From CAYTBN01 sp964436045 (GTDB lineage Bacteria; Myxococcota_A; UBA796; UBA9615; CAYRNR01): 64,000 nucleotides of DNA. Of the stretch, positions 18,689 through 24,823 are shown piece by piece. Within the stretch, counting starts at the first letter, position 1. Every line of letters begins with the position of its first letter. Both the position numbers and the translations under genes were made by a program. The notes below the pieces were generated by a model. It worked only from the letters and a program-made list of their open reading frames with translations. It made no database searches and was not told where the DNA came from. The stretch spans positions 62,001 to 126,000 of the forward strand of contig CAYTBN010000001.1 of NCBI GenBank assembly GCA_964436045.1. The letters are read 5' to 3'.

Positions 18689-19617
18689 CCGAGATCCACC
18701 GCAGCGGCATCGCTGCTCTCATCGGCCGGGCCAATGTGGGCAAGTCCACGTTGCTGAACCGACTGCTGGGGATGAAGCTGAGCATCGTCAGCCCCCGACC
18801 CCAGACGACCCGGAACCGGATCATGGGCGTGGTCACCGAGCCCGACTGGCAGGTGGCCTTCGTGGACACCCCTGGCCTGTGGCGGGGGGGCGCACAGCAG
18901 CCGCTCCAGCGCCGGATGTTGCGTGAAGCCGAGGACGCCCTCGTCGATGTGGACCTCGCGGTGGTACTCGTCGACCCGGGCCGGGAGGCGGATCCCGCTC
19001 GCAACCGGATGCTGCTCGAGGTCCTGGAGGGGACGAAGCTGCCCGCGGTGCTGGCGTTGAACAAGATCGACCTTCTGCGCAGGCGCGAGGAACTGCTCCC
19101 CGTCATCGACGCCTACGCCGGCTGTCGTCGTTTCGATGTCATCGTGCCGATCTGCGCTCGTACGGGTGAGAACCTGGACCGTCTGACCGACGAGATCCGC
19201 GCCCGGCTGCCCGAAGGAGACGCCATCTTCCCCGCCGAGATGCTGACCGACGCCAGCGAGCGGTTCCTGTGCGCCGAGATCATCCGGGAGAAGGTCTTCC
19301 GGCTCACGGGCCAGGAGGTGCCCTACGCCACCGCCGTCGAGATCGAGCGTTTCGACGAGGCCGAGCGGGAGCGAATCGTGCGCATCTTCGCCCGCATCGT
19401 CGTGGAGCGCGAAGGGCAGCAACGGATCGTCATCGGCAAGGGGGGAGCCAAGATCAAGGAGATCGGCTCCTCGGCGAGGCGGGACATCGAGCGCCTGCTG
19501 GGCACCAAGGTGTTCCTCGACCTCAAGGTGAGTCAGGCCCGGGACTGGTCGCAGAAACCGGGCGCCGTCGAGCGACTCGGTCACTTTGCGGGTCGCGACG
19601 AGGAGGGCGGACGGTGA
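18685..19617 (+). CDS. era: GTPase Era
   Basis: Ribosome-associated GTPase that helps 16S rRNA and 30S maturation. G1 is GRANVGKSTLLN at about residue 14; the switch region has SPRPQTTRNRI; G3 is DTPGL; G4 is NKID. The C-terminal KH domain (about 205-300) contains RIVIGKGGAKIKEIGSSARRDIE and a LKVSQARDWS end. At 310 residues it is normal. The GTG start overlaps the upstream stop (GTGA) and its own stop overlaps der. Confidence 0.96.
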   Translation: MTEIHRSGIAALIGRANVGKSTLLNRLLGMKLSIVSPRPQTTRNRIMGVVTEPDWQVAFVDTPGLWRGGAQQPLQRRMLREAEDALVDVDLAVVLVDPGREADPARNRMLLEVLEGTKLPAVLALNKIDLLRRREELLPVIDAYAGCRRFDVIVPICARTGENLDRLTDEIRARLPEGDAIFPAEMLTDASERFLCAEIIREKVFRLTGQEVPYATAVEIERFDEAERERIVRIFARIVVEREGQQRIVIGKGGAKIKEIGSSARRDIERLLGTKVFLDLKVSQARDWSQKPGAVERLGHFAGRDEEGGR

Positions 19618-21134
19618 AGCCGGTCGTCGCCATCGTTGGCCGCCCCAATGTGGGCAAGTCCAGCCTGTTCAACCGGATCCTGGGGCGGACCAAGGCGCTG
19701 GTGGAGGACATCCCCGGCGTGACCCGGGACCGGAACTACGCCGTGGCCCATTACGGGGATCGGGCCTACGTGCTCGTGGATACCGGCGGGTTCGAGGACG
19801 ACGCGGTCGCCCCCGACGAGCGCAAGGCGCTGGCACAGATCGTCCGCGAGGCGGCGGCGGCGGCGGTGGAAGAGGCCGACGTGATCGTGGTGATCCTCGA
19901 TGGCCAGGAGGGACCCAATCCGGCGGACACGGAGCTGGTGGAGCGGGTGAGGCGGTCCCACAAACCCGCTGTCTACGCCATCAACAAGATCGACCATCCG
20001 CGCCATGTCGAGCGGAGCTACGAGTTCTACGAGCTGGGAATCGAGGACGCGATCCCGATCTCGGCCGCCCACGGCCTGGGTGTCGCCGACCTCATCGAGG
20101 CCGTCGTGGAGCGGCTCCCGGAGCGCACCGCCGGGGAGGACCCGGTCCAGCCCTGGGACGACGAGGGGCGACGGAAGCGGCGGCGGCGCAAGAAGGCGAA
20201 CCCGAACAAGCTCGCCGACGGCATGCCCGCGGAGGCGGTCACCGGGCCGTTGGGGTGGCGTGATGGGGGAGGGGAGGGGACCGGCGGCGTGGCGATTGTG
20301 GCCGAGTCCGAGTCCGAGGCCGAGACCGGGACCGGGGCCGAGACCGATGACGGATTTGTCCTGCGTGTGGCCGTGCTCGGGCGGCCGAACGTGGGCAAGT
20401 CGACCCTGATCAACCGCCTGTTGGGCTACGAGCGCTGCCTGGTCTCGGATGTGGCCGGCACCACCCGGGACTCCACCGATACCTTCGTGGAGATCGACGG
20501 ACGGCCGCTGATCCTGATCGACACGGCCGGCATCCGGAGGCGGGCGCGGGTCCGCGAGCGCGTGGAGCGGATGACGGTCCAGCGGGCGTTGCGGATGGTG
20601 GAGGCGGCCCACGTCGTGCTGTTGATGGTCGACGCCGACGAAGGGGTCAGCGATCAGGACGCGCGCCTGGGCGAGCTGGCCCGGGATCGGGGACGGGCGC
20701 TGGTCCTGCTGGCCAACAAGTGGGACCTCAGCCACCCCAAGCTGCGTTCGTTCCGGGACGACGTGGCACGCCGGATGCCGCACCTGTCCTTCGCGCCCGT
20801 GCTGCCCGTCTCCGCCCTCACCGGCCAGGGGATGGACCGGTTGATGCCGACCCTCGAGCGGGTGGCAGAAGCCCACCGACTTCGGGTCGAGACCGGGGCA
20901 CTCAACCGCTGGCTACAGGGCTGTCTGGATGAATTGACACCGCCTCTCCACCACCACCACCCGGTCCGCCTGTACTACGCGACCCAGGCAGGCATCCGGC
21001 CGCCCCGGATCGTCCTGTTCTCCAACACGCCCGAAGCGGTTCCCGAGGCCTATCAGCGCTACCTGATCAACCGGTTGCGGTCGACGTTCCCCCTGGAAGG
21101 TACGCCCGTACTGATCCACCTGCGCAAGCGTTGA
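19614..21134 (+). CDS. der: GTPase Der (EngA) with enlarged inter-domain linker
   Basis: Tandem-GTPase needed for 50S assembly. The first G domain has GRPNVGKSS at residues 9-17 and NKIDHP as G4. The second begins at about residue 249, with GRPNVGKSTL at 256, DTAGI, and NKWDL. A KH-like C-terminal domain follows (about 420-506). At 506 residues it is longer than most family members because about 70 residues separate the G domains: a very basic stretch (RRKRRRRKK) followed by an acidic Ser/Glu/Thr run encoded by GAG-rich hexamers (20301-20345). The start overlaps era by GTGA. Confidence 0.95.
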   Translation: MKPVVAIVGRPNVGKSSLFNRILGRTKALVEDIPGVTRDRNYAVAHYGDRAYVLVDTGGFEDDAVAPDERKALAQIVREAAAAAVEEADVIVVILDGQEGPNPADTELVERVRRSHKPAVYAINKIDHPRHVERSYEFYELGIEDAIPISAAHGLGVADLIEAVVERLPERTAGEDPVQPWDDEGRRKRRRRKKANPNKLADGMPAEAVTGPLGWRDGGGEGTGGVAIVAESESEAETGTGAETDDGFVLRVAVLGRPNVGKSTLINRLLGYERCLVSDVAGTTRDSTDTFVEIDGRPLILIDTAGIRRRARVRERVERMTVQRALRMVEAAHVVLLMVDADEGVSDQDARLGELARDRGRALVLLANKWDLSHPKLRSFRDDVARRMPHLSFAPVLPVSALTGQGMDRLMPTLERVAEAHRLRVETGALNRWLQGCLDELTPPLHHHHPVRLYYATQAGIRPPRIVLFSNTPEAVPEAYQRYLINRLRSTFPLEGTPVLIHLRKR

Positions 21135-21159
21135 CGGGGCCGGCTGCGCTGGTTATAAA
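21131..21159 (+). promoter_or_regulatory. Sigma-70 promoter for the YfgM-like/BamB-like pair
   Basis: TTGACG (21131-21136), 17-base spacer, TATAAA (21154-21159). It begins within the last codons of der and lies 24 bases before the ATG at 21184, which has a GGGAGTT site. This is one of the best consensus promoters in the window and separates this pair from the GTPase operon. Confidence 0.65.
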
Positions 21160-21183
21160 CTCGGCGATTTCGCGGGAGTTGCC

Positions 21184-21981
21184 ATGGTTTACGCGAAGAA
21201 GAAGAACAAGGCCAAGAAGCGCACGACCGACGTCGCCCAGCCGGCACCGGCCGAGGAGATCATCGGCGTCGTCGACCGCGGCGTGCACGCGGTGGCGGCC
21301 CAGTGGAAGCCAATCGCGATCGTCATCGGTGGAACGGCGCTGATCCTCTCCATCGTCGCGGTCTACCAGTGGGTCCGCGAGAACCAGGAGGACGAGGCAG
21401 CTGGCATGCTGTATGACGCCGAGCTGAAGCTGCCGGACGCCAGCGGTTTCTCGTTCGACCTGACGGGCGAGATCGACGGGGGCGATCCCGAGAAGCACGA
21501 GGCGGAGCTGCGCGAGGCCATCGCCAGTTTCGAGGCGGTCTCCGGGGAGTTCGGGACCGGCATCGGCGGGGACCTGGCCCGTCTGGAATCGGCCCACGCG
21601 CTGCTGGCGCTCCAGGACTTCGAGGGCGCCGCCGCGCGGTACGACGAAGCGGCGGACAGCGAATCGGACCTGGTCAGAACCCTGGCGCTGAACGGGCAGG
21701 CGACCGCCCTGGAGTCGCTGGAACGATACGCCGACGAGCAGCTGGTCCTGCGCGAGCTGATGGACGCGGGCGCGGGTCCGGTCATCGAGCACGCCTACCT
21801 GGATCTGATCCGAGCCCACGAACTCGATGGAGACGACGACGGCGCACTGGCCGCGTGCCGCGAGTTCGAGGAGAAGCTGCCCGACTCGCCGCTGATCACC
21901 GAGGTCCAGGGCAAGATCCGCAAGCTCGGCGGCGAGGCCGTCACCACCCCGGAGACGGACGCCGAGGACAACGCCTCTTGA
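21184..21981 (+). CDS. YfgM-like membrane-anchored TPR protein
   Basis: A 265-residue protein with a Lys-rich cytoplasmic start (AKKKNKAKKR), one transmembrane helix (about 42-62, IAIVIGGTALILSIVAVYQWV), and a periplasmic TPR_21-type domain of helix pairs (FEAVSGEFGTG...ARLESAHALLALQDFEGAAARYDEA...). This is the layout of YfgM, a periplasmic chaperone-network protein encoded directly before bamB in gammaproteobacteria, and a BamB-like gene follows here too. The assignment rests on architecture and neighbour. A consensus promoter lies upstream, and the stop overlaps the next gene (TTGA). Confidence 0.75.
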   Translation: MVYAKKKNKAKKRTTDVAQPAPAEEIIGVVDRGVHAVAAQWKPIAIVIGGTALILSIVAVYQWVRENQEDEAAGMLYDAELKLPDASGFSFDLTGEIDGGDPEKHEAELREAIASFEAVSGEFGTGIGGDLARLESAHALLALQDFEGAAARYDEAADSESDLVRTLALNGQATALESLERYADEQLVLRELMDAGAGPVIEHAYLDLIRAHELDGDDDGALAACREFEEKLPDSPLITEVQGKIRKLGGEAVTTPETDAEDNAS

Positions 21982-23261
21982 ACCCCCGCCGGGCGAAAAC
22001 GAGCCGGATCGCAGCGCTGGCACCGTGCCTGATCCCGCTGCTCACCCTGTCTTGCGCGTATCTGCGTGGGGTAGGGGGTCCGCGTGAGTTCCCCGAGACC
22101 CCTGCCGTCGAAGATCCGCTGACGGCGGTCGACGCCCGCTACCGGGGAGCCCTGCGGGTACCGCTCGTCGCGGAGTGGTCGCAGGAGCTGCCCGACGAGG
22201 GCATCTGGGCGATCTCCCGGTTCGAGGCCGGACAGCCACTGGTGGACGGCGATCGCGTCCTGGTGGGTTCCAGCCGCGCGAGCGGCCTCCTGTCCCTGGA
22301 CAGGCGTTCAGGTGTTGTTCGGCAGACCACACCGACCGTCAATCCGGTCCAGTGCCGGCCGCTGAAACTGGACGAAGGGTTGCTCGTGGCGGACACGGGT
22401 GGCTACGTCTACCGACTCACCAACGATGGCGAGGTGCTGTGGCGGTTCCACGCCGGGGGACCGATCTACGAGACCCCGGTGGTCGACGAGGCACGCGTCT
22501 ACGTGGCCACGACCACCGATGTGTTGCTCGCCCTGGACCTGGACACGGGCAGCTGGCTCTGGAGCTACCGGCCCGAAGAGCGGCTGACACGTTCGGAGCT
22601 CAGCGTCCTCGGCTCGACCCGCGCGTTGCTGCGTGACGGTCTGATCTACGCGGGCCTCAGCGATGGGCGGCTGGTCTGCCTGGACGCGACCACCGGCACT
22701 CGCCAGTGGGACATGGACATCGGTGAGGGCCGTTTTGTCGACGTGGACGCCACGGCGGTGTTCACCGAGGGCGGTCTCCTGGTCACCGGCGCGTACTCGG
22801 GACCGGTCGTGGCCGTGGATGTGAACCGGCAGACGGTGGTCTGGCGGTTCGAGAGCGGCGTCAACGGCAAGATCACCTCGATGTACGGCCGCCTGTACTT
22901 CTCCGACGAGACCGGAACCCTGCGCTGTCTTGACGCCGCCACCGGCCTCGAGGACTGGTCCTGGGCACCCAAGGGCTCCAAGGACCTGTTGAACACGCCG
23001 GTGGGCCAGGGACGCATCCTGCTGGTGGCCCACAACAAGGGCGACCTGTACGCCATCGACGCCTTCTCGGGCGACGTCTTGTGGCGCCACGAACCGCGCC
23101 AGAGTTACCTGGGAGCCGTTCGTCCGCCGACCATCGTCGAGCGACAGGTGCTCTACGTGACCAACGACGGCCTGATCCACAGCCTTCGCGCTCCGCCGGG
23201 GATGTACGAGACCCATTCGGGGGAGCCGGCGTTGAGGGATTCCAGGCATCTCGGTTGGTAG
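21978..23261 (+). CDS. bamB: BamB-like outer-membrane assembly lipoprotein (PQQ/beta-propeller)
   Basis: A 427-residue lipoprotein with a signal peptide and lipobox LTLSC (Cys about residue 25). The body repeats the WD-like motif of quinoprotein beta-propellers: VVRQTTPTVNPV, EVLWRFHAGGPIYETPVVDEARVYV, LDLDTGSWLWSY, LDATTGTRQWDM, VVWRFESGVNGKI, GDVLWRHEP. This fits BamB, the scaffold lipoprotein of the BAM complex; BamA is encoded at 59.3-61.7 kb. It starts with TTG overlapping the TPR gene. A generic PQQ-repeat lipoprotein is the alternative. Confidence 0.8.
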   Translation: MNPRRAKTSRIAALAPCLIPLLTLSCAYLRGVGGPREFPETPAVEDPLTAVDARYRGALRVPLVAEWSQELPDEGIWAISRFEAGQPLVDGDRVLVGSSRASGLLSLDRRSGVVRQTTPTVNPVQCRPLKLDEGLLVADTGGYVYRLTNDGEVLWRFHAGGPIYETPVVDEARVYVATTTDVLLALDLDTGSWLWSYRPEERLTRSELSVLGSTRALLRDGLIYAGLSDGRLVCLDATTGTRQWDMDIGEGRFVDVDATAVFTEGGLLVTGAYSGPVVAVDVNRQTVVWRFESGVNGKITSMYGRLYFSDETGTLRCLDAATGLEDWSWAPKGSKDLLNTPVGQGRILLVAHNKGDLYAIDAFSGDVLWRHEPRQSYLGAVRPPTIVERQVLYVTNDGLIHSLRAPPGMYETHSGEPALRDSRHLGW

Positions 23262-23296
23262 GCTCGTCCACCCCGATATTCAGCGTCCGATAAGGT

Positions 23297-23337
23297 ATAT
23301 TATGTCAACTCACGCGTGGCGTGAGTTGACATAATAT
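23297..23337. repeat. Perfect 19-bp inverted repeat (possible terminator)
   Basis: ATATTATGTCAACTCACGC (23297-23315), loop GTG, then its exact reverse complement (23319-23337). It lies 35 bases after the bamB stop and is followed by TTGATTGTTGT, a weak T-rich tract. It could end bamB transcription, but a 19-bp stem closed by A-T pairs is long for a terminator and could be a protein-binding or mobile-element-derived site. Confidence 0.85.
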
Positions 23338-23476
23338 TTGATTGTTGTGGGATCTTGGAGGGATGGGAGGTGGTTTTTTGTGTGATGGGTTAGGGTTGGG
23401 ATGCGAGTCGTGGTTGCCCTTGCCCCCTCTTCTCTGCCTCCCAGATTTCCCTCCCCAAAACCGGGGCCACCACCCG
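23338..23476. other. Strand-asymmetric G-rich then C-rich intergenic segment
   Basis: From about 23345 to 23404 the top strand is G/T-rich with several GGG runs, including GGGTTAGGGTTGGG. From about 23417 to 23475 it is C/T-rich. Two 7-base blocks, GGAGGGA and TGGGAGG (23357-23370), can pair with CCTCCCA (23437-23443) and TCCCTCC (23448-23454), so an imperfect long hairpin is possible. No credible gene is seen. Confidence 0.5.
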
Positions 23477-23505
23477 TTGACACCTCCCCAGCCCACGGGT
23501 ATATA
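23477..23505 (+). promoter_or_regulatory. Consensus promoter of tRNA-Ala
   Basis: TTGACA (23477-23482), exactly 17 bases, TATATA (23500-23505). The predicted transcription start, about 23512, leaves a leader of about 37 bases before the mature tRNA at 23549. It matches sigma-70 consensus better than any other promoter in the window, as expected for a stable RNA. Confidence 0.75.
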
Positions 23506-23548
23506 CATCGCTCTTCGGCGGTCCGAGGAGCTCGAAAACCAGGTCCTC

Positions 23549-23624
23549 GGGGGATTAGCTCAGTTGGGAGAGCGCGGCGTTCGCAATGCCGAGGTCAGGG
23601 GTTCGATTCCCCTATCCTCCACCA
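23549..23624 (+). tRNA. tRNA-Ala (anticodon CGC)
   Basis: A 76-nt cloverleaf. Acceptor GGGGGAT pairs with ATCCTCC and keeps the G3-U70 wobble that marks alanine tRNAs. The D stem is GCTC/GAGC. The anticodon stem CGGCG/TGCCG encloses loop TTCGCAA, giving anticodon CGC (reads GCG). The T stem AGGGG/CCCCT encloses TTCGATT. CCA is genomically encoded (23622-23624). No introns or mismatches in the stems beyond G-U pairs. Confidence 0.97.
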
Positions 23625-23696
23625 GATACGGACGGGCCGGGTAGCGACAGCTGCCCGGCCTCTCTGGTTCTTCCTCGACCACAGCGCAGAACGACG

Positions 23697-23721
23697 AAGG
23701 CCGGCCCGGGGGGCCGGCCTT
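23697..23721 (+). terminator. Hairpin terminator after tRNA-Ala
   Basis: AAGGCCGGCCC (23697-23707), loop GGG, GGGCCGGCCTT (23711-23721): a perfect 11-bp GC-rich stem followed by TGTTGTTGG. The T-tract is interrupted, but the stem is strong and its position, about 70 bases after the tRNA, fits a terminator. Confidence 0.65.
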
Positions 23722-23937
23722 GTTGTTGGTTCCACGGGACGTGGGGAGTCCCGTGGTGCCCCTGTGTACATCCGCTTCCACATCCCACCAGCAACTGCGT
23801 CGTACACAAGGAAGATACGACAAAAGATGTGACGTAATCAAGCTCTTATGCGACTTTTTTCTGGCGCCTAACTAGCTGTAATCAAAATAGATAAGGATTA
23901 CCATCACCTCTGAGACGCAAGCTCAAGTAATCCGTCG
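23722..23937. other. AT-richer intergenic segment after tRNA-Ala
   Basis: No credible gene. The segment is visibly AT-richer than its surroundings (about 23800-23910). On the minus strand, directly after the 23938 gene's stop, GGATTAC (revcomp of 23923-23929) and GTAATCC (revcomp of 23897-23903) can form an outer 7-bp stem around a smaller TGAG/CTCA stem. TTATCTATTTTG follows, so this may be a weak terminator for that gene. Confidence 0.4.
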
Positions 23938-24435
23938 CTAGGATTCTCTGCCGAGTTGCCAGCGGGTGGCCCGCCCGCGGCCGCGCTGGCGCACCTCGTA
24001 CCCCTCTTCGCGAGCCAACGTGGGCAACCGGCGGACTATCGATCCCGTGGCCCGGTTGCTGCTGGACGACCATCCCAGCTCCACGCAGCGCTCCACGAGT
24101 TCCCGTGTGGTCCACCAACGCTCGCCGTCCTCGCCGGCGATCTGCCTCAGGTAAGGCAATACGGGCTCTTTTGTCTTCGGTTGCGGTACGGGCGTCGTCG
24201 TCGTCGGCGACCTCGGGGCCATCGCCGACGCAACCGCGACGCCTAGCTCCGCGGGACTCGCCCCGGGTGACCAGGTGCGGAGGGACGCGTCCGGGTGCGA
24301 TGCCGAGAATTCCCGGAGCGCCTCGGCGAGGTCTTCAGAGGTAGCGCAGTCGACGATCTCGAGCACGAGGATGCGAAATCCGCCATCCATCCCCGGATTC
24401 AGGTAGGCGATTGCGTGCCGCGAAGCCTCGTGCAT
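23938..24435 (-). CDS. Orphan protein with possible winged-helix C-terminus
   Basis: I do not recognise this 165-residue protein. The N-terminal half (MHEASRHAIAYLNPGMDGG...EIVDCATSEDLAEALREF) looks like a small alpha/beta domain. A Pro/Thr-rich linker (SPTTTTPVPQPKTKEP) follows. The last 70 residues (LPYLRQIAG...WWTTRELVERC...ATGSIVRRLPTLAREEGYEVRQRGRGRATRW) resemble a winged helix with a basic wing. ATG 24435 is chosen over the longer open frame (to 24762) because GAAAGGG and a TATAAT hexamer (24460-24465, minus strand) precede it. It sits alone in AT-richer DNA beside tRNA-Ala, consistent with acquired DNA. Confidence 0.55.
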   Translation of the reverse strand: MHEASRHAIAYLNPGMDGGFRILVLEIVDCATSEDLAEALREFSASHPDASLRTWSPGASPAELGVAVASAMAPRSPTTTTPVPQPKTKEPVLPYLRQIAGEDGERWWTTRELVERCVELGWSSSSNRATGSIVRRLPTLAREEGYEVRQRGRGRATRWQLGRES

Positions 24436-24823
24436 CGTATTGACCCTTTCTTTCTGCGCATTATAGTCGCAACCGGGCGCCGATGCTACGAGAAGTGCCA
24501 GCCACTTCGCAGGGCTTACTACGCATATACCGCTGCGTCGTATATCGCTACCATTAGCTACATTAGGCGTTAAGGAGGCCTTTGCAGCGGGTCTTCGATG
24601 GGGGTAGGGCTGGACGTTGCCGCGCATTGCGCGATGCATTACGACGCAAGATGCCGCATTTATGACGCAATCGAGAAAGGTGCCGCGAAAGGTGCCAGCC
24701 ACTTCTCGCAGCCACTTCTCGCAGCCACTTCTCGCAGACCCGAACTGCGGATTCCGCTTCAACCCGCCAGCGGGTTGCCGCTAAGGTAGAGACCTGGAAA
24801 AACACAGACCGTAAGAGGTACGC
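24436..24823. other. Repeat-bearing intergenic region
   Basis: This stretch of 388 bases has no credible plus-strand gene. On the minus strand the 23938 frame stays open through it, but without start signals. It contains a TATAAT hexamer (24460-24465, minus), three direct 13-bp repeats (24696-24734), a related single copy of GCCAGCCACTTC near 24498, and a perfect 8-bp hairpin CAACCCGC-CA-GCGGGTTG (24760-24777). The first half is AT-richer than the flanks. Confidence 0.5.
24696..24734. repeat. Three tandem copies of a 13-bp unit
   Basis: CAGCCACTTCTCG occurs three times head-to-tail at 24696, 24709 and 24722 without mismatch. It lies about 90-130 bases upstream of the MopE-type lipoprotein gene, so it could be a regulator-binding array or simply a slippage product. 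Confidence 0.9.

Noticed and set aside
23401..23832. Frames running through tRNA-Ala on both strands
   Set aside because: They cross a clear tRNA and terminator and have no protein-like features.
23862..23937. Integron attC-like site (GCCTAAC near 23867)
   Set aside because: Only one core-like heptamer is present, without the paired core sites and folded structure of an attC; no integrase is in the window.
23549..24823. tRNA-targeted integration site
   Set aside because: No direct repeat of the tRNA 3' end was found downstream and no integrase gene is present.
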